Below are positions 25,940-35,286 of a DNA stretch of 50,287 bases, piece after piece (the stretch's first letter is position 1; each line of letters begins with the position of its first letter). The translations under genes were made by a program, and so were the position numbers. The notes below the pieces were generated by a model that was not told where the DNA came from, did not search any database, and saw only the letters and a list, made by a program, of their open reading frames with translations. Source of the stretch: an uncultured bacterium (GTDB taxonomy: Bacteria > Spirochaetota > UBA4802 > JAGODF01); NCBI GenBank assembly GCA_937921485.1, contig CAKZSV010000026.1, positions 1 to 50,287 of the forward strand, in the 5' to 3' direction.

Positions 25940-26692
25940 TCAATAGTTCTTGGTAATCAGATCCGATTCGAATAGTTTCCTCGGCAGTATCATCAAAAGG
26001 GTGAGAAGCGTGATGCTCACGATGATGAATATCGTCATGACAATGATGAGAAGCATATTGTTCTTGAGCTCTTCGATGCGCTTGAGAGAAACCCCGACTC
26101 TAAATGCGCCCCAGTGTTTGTTATTGACTTTGACGGGTGCGGCAATGTCCCAGATGTATTCGCCGGTATCTCTCGGATAGAACTGTTCAATAGTGCCCGG
26201 TCCTTCGTGGCGTGCGGCTTTCAAACCTACAGCATCATCAAATTTTCTCTTTGACCTGCTGAATTTAAGGTTAAACGCGGTGTCATTTTTCGACGGCTGA
26301 GAGAATGTTGTGTTATGTGTAGGCGCGTAGCCGTTGCGATCGACGATGACTGAATACACCAGGTCCGGATCGTGGATGAGAAAATTATCCTGAAATTTTT
26401 GTATGTGCCTGTCTAAAATTGTATCGTACTTTGTGGTATATCGCTTCGGATTGCTGTTGGGTATTTCAACATAATTTGCATCGAAAAGATCCTGTTCCCG
26501 GATGATATTCCCGAGCACCATGAGATCGATCATTTTCGCGATGGATTCCGCTCCGATATATGCCTCTATTCTGCATTTGTCCAGAAGCTGGCGTTCCATG
26601 CTTTTGAAAATATTTGAAATGACGAAGTACGCGCCAACCGAGAGAAGGAGCGCCACGCTGAAAATCATCGATATTTTCTGTTTAATGTTCAT
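25940..26692 (-). CDS. Cache-type sensor domain protein without an output domain
   Basis: A 250-residue protein with a hydrophobic N-terminus (about 9-28), an extracytoplasmic domain (about 29-210) and a second membrane segment (about 214-237). The loop holds motifs typical of chemoreceptor ligand-binding domains (VDRNGYAPTHNTTFSQP, then KRKFDD, VGLKAARHEGPG, YPRDTGEYIWDIAAPVKVNNKHWGAFRVG, listed as about 119-200). The HAMP and signalling domains that should follow are absent: the frame stops 12 residues after the second membrane segment. I found no continuation in other frames. It is either a short sensor or a truncated receptor. The 5' leader carries a hairpin. Confidence 0.7.
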   Translation of the reverse strand: MNIKQKISMIFSVALLLSVGAYFVISNIFKSMERQLLDKCRIEAYIGAESIAKMIDLMVLGNIIREQDLFDANYVEIPNSNPKRYTTKYDTILDRHIQKFQDNFLIHDPDLVYSVIVDRNGYAPTHNTTFSQPSKNDTAFNLKFSRSKRKFDDAVGLKAARHEGPGTIEQFYPRDTGEYIWDIAAPVKVNNKHWGAFRVGVSLKRIEELKNNMLLIIVMTIFIIVSITLLTLLMILPRKLFESDLITKNY

Positions 26693-26708
26693 TGCTATGA
26701 AATCCCTT

Positions 26709-26734
26709 CCGAAATAGAAATAACGCTATTTCGG
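26709..26734 (-). promoter_or_regulatory. Hairpin in the leader of the Cache-type gene
   Basis: CCGAAATAG (26709-26717) pairs with CTATTTCGG (26726-26734) around an 8-base loop. On the minus strand it directly abuts the AAGGGA ribosome-site candidate before the start codon at 26692, so it could affect translation initiation. It has no T-run that would make a terminator for the minus strand. Confidence 0.35.
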
Positions 26735-27128
26735 GTTTTCTGTGGGACAATACATAATCGATAATGTTTTTGTGATCATGCATTATCATAAAAAATGTCC
26801 GGTTGAAAATATATCATGGTATGGTATTGGCGATGTCAATGATTTTATTGTAATTTAGCGCAAGAGGATGAAAAAATTTAAAAAATTGCATTATGCGATT
26901 GTTCTGGTGTACTCTGATAAAAAATTGTGAAAATGTCGCTGTGAATTACTATTGTGTGTGATGGTATTGAATATGATGAAAAAAACTCATTATCCGGCGC
27001 GATACAGGGCTGAGGAGTTTTTCAAATAAAGAAGCTTTCTTCAAAAAAAACTCTTGACAGCACAAAGGCCCTTTTTAAATGTATAAATCCTTGTTGCCGG
27101 CATTCCGGCATCGTGACCATGACGAGCC
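26735..27128. other. Long intergenic stretch before the tRNA genes
   Basis: About 390 AT-rich bases with no convincing gene. An imperfect palindrome TGATCATGCATTATCA lies at 26773-26788 (7 of 8 pairs). The tRNA promoter candidate is at 27054-27081. Nothing else stands out. Confidence 0.4.
27054..27081 (+). promoter_or_regulatory. Candidate promoter of the tRNA cluster
   Basis: TTGACA at 27054-27059 is a perfect -35 box. TAAATG at 27076-27081, after a 16-base spacer, is the best -10 candidate. It lies about 48 bases before the first tRNA. Confidence 0.5.
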
Positions 27129-27201
27129 GGGTTGCTAGCTCAATCGGTAGAGCACCTGACTCTTAATCAGTAGGTTTCGGGTTCGAGTCCCGGGCAACCC
27201 A
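27129..27201 (+). tRNA. tRNA-Lys (anticodon CTT)
   Basis: GGGTTGC (27129-27135) pairs with GCAACCC (27194-27200). The D-arm GCTC/GAGC, anticodon loop CTCTTAA with anticodon CTT and T-arm GGGTTCGAGTCCC are all present. The discriminator base is A, and CCA is not encoded. One anticodon-stem pair (C-T at its outer end) is a mismatch. Confidence 0.92.
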
Positions 27202-27278
27202 CATTTCCGCCTCGTTGCCCTGAAAAGAGCGGGAATTTCGCTTGAAATTTCAGTCTTTTCAGAGAGCTCTGGCACAAG

Positions 27279-27360
27279 GCGAGCGTGGCGGAATTGGCAG
27301 ACGCGCCAGACTTAGGATCTGGTACCGAAAGGTGTGGGGGTTCAAGTCCCTTCGCTCGCA
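27279..27360 (+). tRNA. tRNA-Leu (anticodon TAG)
   Basis: GCGAGCG (27279-27285) pairs with CGCTCGC (27353-27359). The anticodon loop is CTTAGGA with anticodon TAG, flanked by CCAGA and TCTGG. The long variable arm and the T-arm fit a class II tRNA. CCA is not encoded. Confidence 0.95.
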
Positions 27361-27362
27361 AT

Positions 27363-27434
27363 GCGGGAATAACTCAGCGGTAGAGTGCAACCTTGCCAAG
27401 GTTGAGGTCGCGGGTTCAAATCCCGTTTCCCGCT
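27363..27434 (+). tRNA. tRNA-Gly (anticodon GCC)
   Basis: GCGGGAA (27363-27369) pairs with TTCCCGC (27427-27433). The anticodon loop TTGCCAA carries GCC, with stem CAACC/GGTTG. It follows tRNA-Leu by two bases, so the three tRNAs are one cluster. CCA is not encoded. Confidence 0.95.
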
Positions 27435-27493
27435 CATGAGGGTGATTGTGTTTGGGTTACGATCAACACAAGATGTAGCATGCTCTTCTCCGG

Positions 27494-27526
27494 ACAATCC
27501 CTGATGCGCGTCAGGGATTGTTTTTT
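27494..27526 (+). terminator. Strong rho-independent terminator after the tRNA cluster
   Basis: ACAATCCCTGA (27494-27504) pairs perfectly with TCAGGGATTGT (27511-27521) around the loop TGCGCG, and a T-run follows. It ends the tRNA transcript just before trigger factor. Confidence 0.95.
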
Positions 27527-27582
27527 ATTCTTTCCAATTCCGCGCAGTTGACGCAAAATTCCGACCGTAAAGGAGTAATGAC

Positions 27583-28929
27583 GTGCAGATATTAGAGGAA
27601 AAAAAATTACAGAATGCGACCGTGGAAATGGTCATAGAGGTGCCGCAATCGCGCATTGAGGTGGAATACCGTTCGGTTTTCGACCGAATTGCAAAAAACG
27701 CGAAAGTGGACGGGTTCAGAAGAGGGAAAGCCCCGCTGAAGCTTATCGAAAAAATGTTCCTGAAGGAAGCGACCGGCGAGGTGCTCGATAACATCCTGAA
27801 AGCGACCTATATGGAGGCGCTTCAGGATAAGACGTACCGCCCGATTGGAATGCCCTCCTTCGATTTTGATTCTTTTGAGAGAGAAAAGCCTCTGAAATAC
27901 ACTGTGCGCTTTGAGGTGATGCCGACCGTGGTGCTTGGTTCATATAAGGGAATTGCGGTGAAGGAAAGAGTCTGCCAGGTACGGGACGATGATGTTGAGA
28001 AGGAAATCAACGATCTGCGGGAAAAATACGCGCGGATCTCGAAAAAAGAAGAAGGCGCCCGTGTGGAAAAAGGCGACCTGCTTCGTTTTGGCGTGAAGAG
28101 AATCGACAATGTAAAACCCGAGGAAGCAGAAGCTCTGGCTTTCAGGGACTATACCATCATTGTCGGAAAAAGCGAAAGCGAATATGCGCTCGACAGGCAT
28201 GTGATGGGGCTTTCCGTCGGCCAGACAAAGGAAGTGACTATTAAATATCCCAAAGATTATGAATTAAAAGACCTTGCTGGCCAGAAGGCCACCTATGTGG
28301 TGAAAATCGAAGAAATCAGCCGAATGGATCTTCCGAATCCCGACGATGAATTCGCAAAGGATGTGAGCGATTTCGCAACGATTGCAGAACTGCGGCAGAA
28401 TATTCGCACGTATTTTGAAAAAGCATCGGCAAATACCGCGAAGGTTGAAGCTATTGAGACTATTAAAAACGCCATCATTGAGAAATGCACCTTCGATATT
28501 CCCGAATCACTTGTGAAGGCTGAAGAATCAAATCTTTTGCAGAGGCTTGCGAAGCGTTTCAATGTTCAGGCATCTACGGTGGAAGAATTTAGCGAAAAAA
28601 CCGGGTTTCCCGTGGAGGAGCTGAAAATGCGGCTGTATGCCGAGGCGGAAAAAGACGTCAAATGGGAAATCGCGCGGCTTGAAATTGCAAAAACTGAGAA
28701 AATGGAAGTTACCGAGGAGGAATACCGCAAAGAGCTCGAATCGATGCAGGAAGGCTCCGGGATGAGCATGGAGGAGCTGGAAAAAAGGATAGAGCAAAAC
28801 GAAGCGCGCGACAGAATTGAACATGAGATCCTTCTGACAAAGGTGAATGATTTTCTGTACAATAACGCAAAAATCGAAAAGCTGAAGCCAGTTTCCTATT
28901 TTGAATTTGTGAAGGACGATAAACGTTAA
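27583..28929 (+). CDS. tig: Trigger factor, ribosome-associated chaperone
   Basis: A 448-residue chaperone and peptidyl-prolyl isomerase that meets nascent chains at the ribosome exit tunnel. The ribosome-binding signature GFRRGKAP lies at about 45-52. The FKBP-like middle domain (about 150-245) and the C-terminal helical chaperone domain follow. The start is GTG at 27583 with AGGAG 7 bases upstream; an out-of-frame ATG at 27578 is not used. The length fits the family (about 430-450). It precedes clpP by 600 bases and the usual tig-clpP-clpX-lon order holds. Confidence 0.97.
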   Translation: MQILEEKKLQNATVEMVIEVPQSRIEVEYRSVFDRIAKNAKVDGFRRGKAPLKLIEKMFLKEATGEVLDNILKATYMEALQDKTYRPIGMPSFDFDSFEREKPLKYTVRFEVMPTVVLGSYKGIAVKERVCQVRDDDVEKEINDLREKYARISKKEEGARVEKGDLLRFGVKRIDNVKPEEAEALAFRDYTIIVGKSESEYALDRHVMGLSVGQTKEVTIKYPKDYELKDLAGQKATYVVKIEEISRMDLPNPDDEFAKDVSDFATIAELRQNIRTYFEKASANTAKVEAIETIKNAIIEKCTFDIPESLVKAEESNLLQRLAKRFNVQASTVEEFSEKTGFPVEELKMRLYAEAEKDVKWEIARLEIAKTEKMEVTEEEYRKELESMQEGSGMSMEELEKRIEQNEARDRIEHEILLTKVNDFLYNNAKIEKLKPVSYFEFVKDDKR

Positions 28930-29532
28930 TAAGCAGTTTGGATTCGATTCCGGAACACAGTTTTTGAAGATAATATCTGCCTGTATAAAAAGAGAAGCTG
29001 GTTGTGTGTTTGCAGGGGGTTAATGGCATCATTTGACTGTGTATGATGTTTTTTTCAAAATCCTCGCTTTTGGGCGACATAAGGGAACTTTTACAAGCTG
29101 TTTTAAAGGATGTTCCCTTTTGGGCACAATATATGGGTAAAAACCGCTTTCTTTGATGCCCATTTTAAGGTAGAAAGTGGTTTTTAGATGTGCCCATAAT
29201 GCTTTTAGGCAGTAATTTTTCACTTGCAAAGATCGCCATGAAATGCAATACTACCATCAACGTGCGGTTTCGGCATTGTAAAAAAAGTGTCCGTAACCAT
29301 TCGGGCGTTGCCGATTCTTATAGTAGCAGGGGTATGTGCCGGCAGACATGATTTCCGTATGCTTTCGAAAAAAATGAAAATCATAAAACGTGCGATATAG
29401 TATATGCAAGACGATGATACTGGTTGAATGCTGCAGTATGGTTTAAAGTTGAGTATATGAAAATTTTTGTATTAATCGATTACCGATTATCAGAATAACG
29501 TAAAAAAGTTTACATTGAGAGGAGATGAATGC
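28930..29532. other. Long gap between tig and clpP
   Basis: About 600 bases without a gene. It contains the repeat element at 29079-29199. A perfect palindrome TAATCGATTA at 29473-29482 lies 50-60 bases before clpP and is a possible operator. I see no CIRCE or CtsR-type site. Confidence 0.4.
29079..29199 (+). repeat. Twin-hairpin intergenic repeat, copy 1
   Basis: A 121-base element starting ATAAGGGAAC and ending GTGCCCATAA. Its first hairpin pairs AAGGGAAC (29081-29088) with GTTCCCTT (29112-29119). Its second pairs TGGGCACA (29121-29128) with TGTGCCCA (29189-29196), with an inner stem around CCGCTTTC. It shares length and sequence with copies at 35051-35171 (inverted) and 42376-42496. It has no coding potential. 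Confidence 0.85.
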
Positions 29533-30120
29533 ATGAGCCTTGTTCCTATCGTAGTTGAACAAACAAGCCGAGGAGAGAGGGCGTACGATATTTATTCGCG
29601 CCTTCTGAAAGACCGAATTGTGTTTTTAGGCGAACCGGTTGATGATCATATCGCGAGCCTGGTGATTGCGCAGCTATTGTTTCTTGAAGCCGAAGACCCG
29701 GACAAGGATATTTACATGTACATCAATACGCCTGGCGGCATAGTGACTTCCGGCCTGGCGATTTACGATACCATGCAGTATATCAAACCCGATGTGGCTA
29801 CGCTGTGCATTGGCCAGGCGGCTTCGATGGGTTCGCTTCTTCTCTCGGCGGGCGCAAAGGGCAAAAGGTCGGCGCTGCCAAATTCCCGCATAATGATCCA
29901 TCAGCCGGCAGGCGGTTTCCAGGGGCAGGCCACCGATATCGAGATCCAGGCGCGTGAGATTGTAAAAATCAAAAACAGGCTGAATGAGATCTACGCCGCG
30001 CATACGGGCCAGGATATCAAGAAAATTGAAAAGGATATGGATCGCGATTATTTTATGTCTCCGCAGGAAGCGCTTGAATATGGGTTGATCGATAAAATTC
30101 TCACCCGGAAGGAGAAATGA
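29533..30120 (+). CDS. clpP: ATP-dependent Clp protease proteolytic subunit
   Basis: A 195-residue serine peptidase that forms the double-ring chamber of ClpXP. The triad is Ser98 (GQAASMGS), His123 ([10 protein letters not shown]) and Asp172 (MDRDYF), at the same spacing as E. coli ClpP. ATG at 29533 is chosen because GGAG lies 8 bases upstream; an in-frame TTG at 29515 would add six residues. It is followed by clpX 66 bases later. Confidence 0.97.
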   Translation: MSLVPIVVEQTSRGERAYDIYSRLLKDRIVFLGEPVDDHIASLVIAQLLFLEAEDPDKDIYMYINTPGGIVTSGLAIYDTMQYIKPDVATLCIGQAASMGSLLLSAGAKGKRSALPNSRIMIHQPAGGFQGQATDIEIQAREIVKIKNRLNEIYAAHTGQDIKKIEKDMDRDYFMSPQEALEYGLIDKILTRKEK

Positions 30121-30186
30121 TTTCCCGGTGAGCGTTTTAGCGGGGTACGTATTGTTGTGAGGAAAGATTAATATTTCGAGGTGCGT

Positions 30187-31449
30187 ATGGCGGCAAAGAA
30201 AAAGGACCAACAGGATGAGAAGCTGAGTTGCTCGTTTTGCGGCAAAAGCCAGGAAGAAGTAAAAAAGCTGGTTGCAGGGCCCGGCGTGTATATATGCGAT
30301 GAATGTATCGATCTGTGCAATGAGATAGTGGCGGAAGACTGGGAGAATGAAAGCCTGGAAAAGAATTTCGGCGATCTGCCCAAGCCCCGTGAAATCAAAG
30401 AAGTGCTGGATCAATATGTAATAGGGCAGGAAGAGGCGAAGAAGACCCTTGCTGTTGCGGTATATAATCATTATAAACGCATTGCCACTGGAACCAAATC
30501 GCGCAAGGATGATGTCGAGCTTGAAAAAAGCAATATTCTTCTCGTGGGCCCAACCGGCTCCGGAAAAACGCTTTTAGCGCAGACGCTCGCGCGATTTCTC
30601 AAGGTTCCCTTTGCCATCGCGGATGCGACTTCGCTCACCGAAGCCGGCTATGTCGGCGAGGATGTCGAGAACATCCTTCTGCGTCTCATACAGAATGCCG
30701 ACGGCGATGTGAAGAAAGCCGAAACCGGCATCATCTATGTGGATGAAATCGATAAAATATCCAGGCGTTCTGAAAACCCGTCAATAACCAGAGATGTGTC
30801 CGGAGAAGGCGTGCAGCAGGCGCTTCTTAAAATCATTGAGGGCACTCTCGCAAACGTTCCTCCGCAGGGAGGAAGAAAACATCCCCATCAGGAATTCATT
30901 TCCATTAATACAAAAAATATTCTTTTTATCTGCGGAGGCGCCTTTGTGGGTCTCGATAAAATCGTTATGAACAGACTCGGCAATAAGACGATTGGTTTCG
31001 GCGCGGATATCAGGTCTTCGAAAGAGTTTAAAACCGAGAACGTCCTTTCGCATTTGCAGAATTACGATTTAATTAAATACGGTCTGATTCCCGAATTTGT
31101 GGGGAGGCTTCCCATCGTTGCCGTTCTTCACGATCTTGATAAACAGGCACTCAAGACAATACTTACCGACCCGAAAAACGCACTCATCAAGCAGTATCAG
31201 AAAATTTTCTCCTTCGAAAATGTCGAGCTGGAATTCACTCCCGATGCCATCGATGAAGTGGCGGAGATGTCGATCAAGAAGGAGTCCGGCGCGAGGGGGC
31301 TTCGCTCGGTGCTTGAAAAAATCATGCTCGATTTGATGTATGAAATCCCATCCAGGAGAAACGTGAGAAAGGTCGTTATCACCGCCGAAATGATAAAAGG
31401 AACCGGCGCGCCGGTAATCATTCACAACAAGGAAGAAAAATCGGCATAA
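30187..31449 (+). CDS. clpX: ATP-dependent Clp protease ATPase subunit
   Basis: A 420-residue AAA+ unfoldase that feeds substrates to ClpP. The N-terminal zinc domain has Cys15, Cys18, Cys37 and Cys40 (CSFC, ICDEC). The core has Walker A GPTGSGKT, Walker B YVDEIDKI and the pore-loop and sensor regions ([25 protein letters not shown], reported in part). ATG at 30187 follows GAGG by 5 bases, and an in-frame GTG at 30181 is less likely. It overlaps the first possible lon start. Confidence 0.97.
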   Translation: MAAKKKDQQDEKLSCSFCGKSQEEVKKLVAGPGVYICDECIDLCNEIVAEDWENESLEKNFGDLPKPREIKEVLDQYVIGQEEAKKTLAVAVYNHYKRIATGTKSRKDDVELEKSNILLVGPTGSGKTLLAQTLARFLKVPFAIADATSLTEAGYVGEDVENILLRLIQNADGDVKKAETGIIYVDEIDKISRRSENPSITRDVSGEGVQQALLKIIEGTLANVPPQGGRKHPHQEFISINTKNILFICGGAFVGLDKIVMNRLGNKTIGFGADIRSSKEFKTENVLSHLQNYDLIKYGLIPEFVGRLPIVAVLHDLDKQALKTILTDPKNALIKQYQKIFSFENVELEFTPDAIDEVAEMSIKKESGARGLRSVLEKIMLDLMYEIPSRRNVRKVVITAEMIKGTGAPVIIHNKEEKSA

Positions 31450-31481
31450 TGGAGCAAGCAGAGCAGGTTGAGAGGAACAGC

Positions 31482-33938
31482 ATGAAAAAAGCAATACAGT
31501 TCAATAAAAGATTTCCCCTGCTTCCCCTTAGGGATGTGGTGGTTTTCCCGCACATGGTGATACCGCTTTTTGTGGGAAGGGAAAAGTCGGTCAATGCTCT
31601 CGATGCGGCGATGCGGGGAGAACGCTACATAGTTCTGGTGACGCAGACAGATCCGCAGCTTGCGGTTCCCCAAAAAGAAGACCTCTATGAGGTGGGAACG
31701 CTGAGCGAAATTCTTCAGCTTTTGAAACTTCCGGACGGTACCATAAAAGTACTGGTCGAAGGCATCACGCGCGTGTATATCAAAAACATATCGGAAGAGG
31801 ACGGCAATTATCTCGAGGTTTCCATCGCCGAAATCGAGCGGGCCGCAGAGTCCGATTCGGAAATTGCTACGCTCAAACGCGCTCTTCTGGAGACGTTTGA
31901 GAAATACATCAAACTGAATAAAAAAGTGCCTCCTGAAGTGCTCGATACCGTCAAAAGCATCGAGGACCCCTCGCATCTGGCGGATGTGGTGGCTTCGCAT
32001 ATCGCGATGCGCATCGAACTCAAACAGAACCTTCTGGAGATCGGACATCCGGGCGAACGTATGAAGCGGCTTGTTGAGCTCATCAACGGCGAAATTGAGG
32101 TGATGTTCATCGAAAAGAAGATTCAGGGCAAAGTACGCAAGCAGATGGAGAAGACGCAAAAGGAATACTACCTGAACGAGCAGATGAAGGTGATAAAAAA
32201 AGAATTAGGGCAGGGTGAAGACGGCGCGGACGAAATCGAGGAACTTAAAAAGTCGATTGAAGAAGCGAAGATGAGCGAGGAGGCGAAATCGAAGGCGCTA
32301 AAAGAGCTCAAACGCCTTGAAAAGATGCCGCCCCTTTCGGCCGAATCGGCGGTTGTCCGGACCTATATTGAATGGCTGCGCGACGTTCCCTGGTACACAA
32401 AGACCAGGGACAACCGCGACATCGACCTTGCGATGCAGATCCTCAATGAAGACCATTATGGACTTGAGGAAGTGAAGGAGCGTATCATCGAGTTTATCGC
32501 GGTTCGCCACCTTTCGAAAAAACTTCGCGGCCCCATTCTTTGCTTCGTGGGGCCTCCGGGGGTGGGAAAAACTTCGCTTGGACGTTCTGTTGCCCGGGCG
32601 CTGAATAAGAAATTCGTGCGCATGTCGCTCGGCGGAGTGCGCGATGAAGCGGAAATCCGAGGCCACAGACGAACTTATGTGGGTGCGCTTCCGGGGCGCA
32701 TCATTCAGATGATGAAAAAAGCGGGCACGGTCAATCCCGTATTTTTGCTTGATGAAGTGGACAAGATGTCCATGGATTTCCGGGGCGATCCGTCATCGGC
32801 GCTTTTAGAGGTGCTCGATCCGGAACAGAACAATTCGTTTGTTGATCACTATATGGAAGTGCCCTATGATCTTTCCGAGGTGCTCTTTATCACTACAGCG
32901 AACGTGCAGCACAGAATTCCGCTCCCGCTTCAGGACAGGATGGAAATAATAGAGCTTTCGAGTTATACGGAACCGGAGAAGCTCAACATCGGCCTGAAGT
33001 TTCTTGTACCCAAGCAGGTGGAGGAGAACGGTCTCAAGCCTGAAAACATCGAGTATTCCGAAGAGATGATGCTCTATACCATTCGCCACTATACCAGGGA
33101 GGCGGGTGTGCGGAGTCTGGAACGCGTTATCGCAAAAGTGTGCCGGAAAGTCGCTAGGGAAGTGGTAAAGAATGGAAGCGATTACAAGCGCGTCATTACC
33201 GAGGAAATTCTTCATTCATATCTTGGTCCGACGAAATACAAGTATGGCGTGAAGGAACAGAAGAACGAGGTTGGCCTTGCAAATGGATTGGCATGGACCG
33301 AAGTCGGCGGAGATATTTTGCAGATTGAGGCTTCCCTCATCAAAGGGAAGGGGAGTCTCATTCTGACCGGAAAGCTCGGCGAGGTGATGCAGGAATCGGC
33401 GCAGGCCGCTTTTACCTACATAAAGGCGAATCAGAATTTTTTCAATATTAAAGAAGAATTGACGCGGAAATTCGATCTGCATCTGCATGTGCCGGAGGGA
33501 GCTATTCCCAAAGACGGGCCTTCCGCGGGCATCACCATGGCTGTGGTAATTGCATCGCTTCTTTCAAATATTCCTGTGCGCTGTGATGTCGCGATGACCG
33601 GAGAGATTACCCTGCGGGGAAAGGTTCTGCCGATCGGCGGGCTTAAAGAAAAAGTGCTTGCGGCGCACCGGGCGCAGATTCGCCACATCATCATTCCGCA
33701 GGAAAACGAAAAGGAACTGGAAAAAATTCCGGAGTATGTGCGAAACCAGATCGTATTTCATCCTGTGAGCAAAATGGAGGAAGTTCTCTTTATTGCGCTT
33801 GAATCGCCGGAAAAGTTCTTCAAGGATTCCGAGAAGGCGAAAATGCTCTCCGATCAGCTGAAGGACACGATGGAAGATAATTCCGTCAAGGAAGATGCCC
33901 CCGGGGGTTGGGATAAGGAAAAACCGGTGCATATGTAA
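31482..33938 (+). CDS. lon: ATP-dependent Lon protease
   Basis: About 818 residues: the N-terminal substrate-recognition domain ([24 protein letters not shown]), the AAA+ module with Walker A GPPGVGKT and Walker [11 protein letters not shown], and the C-terminal peptidase with catalytic Ser681 in [11 protein letters not shown] and the Lys dyad partner in [13 protein letters not shown]. It degrades misfolded and regulatory proteins. ATG at 31482 is preferred because AGAGG lies 6 bases upstream and the family start follows; an upstream in-frame ATG at 31449 overlaps the clpX stop and cannot be excluded. Confidence 0.96.
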   Translation: MKKAIQFNKRFPLLPLRDVVVFPHMVIPLFVGREKSVNALDAAMRGERYIVLVTQTDPQLAVPQKEDLYEVGTLSEILQLLKLPDGTIKVLVEGITRVYIKNISEEDGNYLEVSIAEIERAAESDSEIATLKRALLETFEKYIKLNKKVPPEVLDTVKSIEDPSHLADVVASHIAMRIELKQNLLEIGHPGERMKRLVELINGEIEVMFIEKKIQGKVRKQMEKTQKEYYLNEQMKVIKKELGQGEDGADEIEELKKSIEEAKMSEEAKSKALKELKRLEKMPPLSAESAVVRTYIEWLRDVPWYTKTRDNRDIDLAMQILNEDHYGLEEVKERIIEFIAVRHLSKKLRGPILCFVGPPGVGKTSLGRSVARALNKKFVRMSLGGVRDEAEIRGHRRTYVGALPGRIIQMMKKAGTVNPVFLLDEVDKMSMDFRGDPSSALLEVLDPEQNNSFVDHYMEVPYDLSEVLFITTANVQHRIPLPLQDRMEIIELSSYTEPEKLNIGLKFLVPKQVEENGLKPENIEYSEEMMLYTIRHYTREAGVRSLERVIAKVCRKVAREVVKNGSDYKRVITEEILHSYLGPTKYKYGVKEQKNEVGLANGLAWTEVGGDILQIEASLIKGKGSLILTGKLGEVMQESAQAAFTYIKANQNFFNIKEELTRKFDLHLHVPEGAIPKDGPSAGITMAVVIASLLSNIPVRCDVAMTGEITLRGKVLPIGGLKEKVLAAHRAQIRHIIIPQENEKELEKIPEYVRNQIVFHPVSKMEEVLFIALESPEKFFKDSEKAKMLSDQLKDTMEDNSVKEDAPGGWDKEKPVHM

Positions 33939-33941
33939 TTT

Positions 33942-33962
33942 TAGTTTGTAAAACTATATTTT
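33942..33962 (+). terminator. Weak hairpin after lon
   Basis: TAGTTT (33942-33947) pairs with AAACTA (33951-33956) around GTA, then TATTTTA. It is AT-only and weak, but it sits directly after the lon stop. Confidence 0.3.
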
Positions 33963-34029
33963 ACTCGGCCTTTCTTTTGGAAATTTCGTTTGCTGAAAGA
34001 ACTATTGATGCGGAAGATCGATCATCATA

Positions 34030-34925
34030 TCATAATTCGTCTTCTGCAAGGGTGATGATCATATCGTTTTCTGTAAGAGTGAACTTTTGATGTTTTGATG
34101 GGTTAATGTATAATCCATAATGTCGCGCTCTGTCTTTTTCCTCTCTCGCAATACGAACGCCTATCGCAGTTTCCTTTCTTTGCTGCACAGCCGCACATAT
34201 ACTGCCATTATGGTTTTCAATACGCGCGAATCGGCGTTCTCCTTATCAGTAACACTGGCATCAGCCCGAACATCATTGAGTATCACCACGGAATGAGCGG
34301 TCGCGACGCTCACTCTCTTGAGCACTTGCGTGCTCGATGTCGATCCAGATCGGGTTACAATTCTTGTAGTTTTGGTGTCCGAAATCCGATCCCTGAAAAA
34401 ATCGTCCATTTTTGTTTTGTCTTTCTCGGCAAGCACAACTATTGCTTTGTCTTTTTCAGATTCATTCGCGATTATGAGTTCGCGGATGATTTCAAGAACG
34501 CGTTCCCCAAAACCGAGTATGAGAGTGTGATTGCGTTCGATGACATTGCTTCTGCCTTTTTTAAGTTCATCTATCTTAGCTTCAAACTGACTGGTGATAA
34601 AGGCAACGAGGCTTGAAAAAAGGATAAGGCCAAGAAAAACGGTAATAACACCAACTGTTTTATGGATAAATCCTGTTTCGCTGTCTTCAGCGATAGAGCC
34701 TGCATCGAGTACTTGAATAAATACATGCCATAAAAGTGCCGCAAGTTCCGAGAGTTTTGTTTCAGGCGATATTGCATAAACGAGGAGACGGACTATGGAC
34801 ATGATGATAAAAGCCGCTATAAAAAGAATCATCAGCGCGGAGAATACCGAAAAACCTCCTCTGGACATGAAATTATCTATATAATAAATAATTTTTTCTC
34901 GTAATGTGTGTTTTTGAATTGCCAT
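34030..34925 (-). pseudogene. Decayed CASTOR/POLLUX-like ion-channel gene
   Basis: The 254-codon open part (34161-34925) has the family N-terminus: a membrane segment (about 26-48), a pore-like region, a second segment (about 94-116), and the RCK-type block NHTLILGFGERVLEIIREL...VVLAE...TRIVTRSGST...VSVATAHSVVILND. It then breaks off soon after VLKTIMA, far short of family length. In another minus-strand frame of the next 160 bases I read a typical C-terminal end: VQQRKETAIGVRIA, then YGLYINPSKHQKFTLTEND, then MIITLAEDEL and a stop at 34030-34032. So the middle of the gene is deleted, with a frameshift at the join (about 34205-34215). The start ATG at 34925 has GAGG 5 bases upstream. The short product may still be made. 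Confidence 0.75.
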
Positions 34926-35050
34926 AACATCCTCAATAAAGTATGATACGCTGACATTTTTCAATAATAGTTTCATTATAATCGCAAGAATAATTGAATA
35001 TGTCAATCAGGTTATTTGAACACGACAGAGTGTTCTGTAAAAATCTGTTT

Positions 35051-35171
35051 TTATCATGCCTCTAAAAACCGCGTTCGTCCATAAAATTAGTATGTAAAGA
35101 AAGCGGTTTTTTCATATATATTGCACTCACAAGGGAACATCCTTTAAAACAGTTTTTAGAAGTTCCCTTAT
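35051..35171 (-). repeat. Twin-hairpin intergenic repeat, copy 2 (inverted)
   Basis: Same 121-base element on the minus strand, from ATAAGGGAAC (ending at 35171) to ATAA (ending at 35051). The first hairpin is intact. The outer stem of the second has decayed (GTGAGTGC against GGCATGA), but the inner stem AAAACCGC/GCGGTTTT remains. It lies about 125 bases upstream of the channel pseudogene. Confidence 0.85.
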
Positions 35172-35286
35172 AAATTACTACATTGTGCGGTTAATGGTGA
35201 ATGTGCCGTTCACTAATTCTGCGCAATATCGAAAAAATGTGCTTGAGAATTCATGGCTTGTATTATAAAATCATTGCGGAAGATGT

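Noticed and set aside
33939..34160. A short direct repeat (about 30 bases, ATCATATC...CTGCAAGGGTGA and a diverged copy)
   Set aside because: It lies within the C-terminal end of the decayed channel gene and is explained by that reading.
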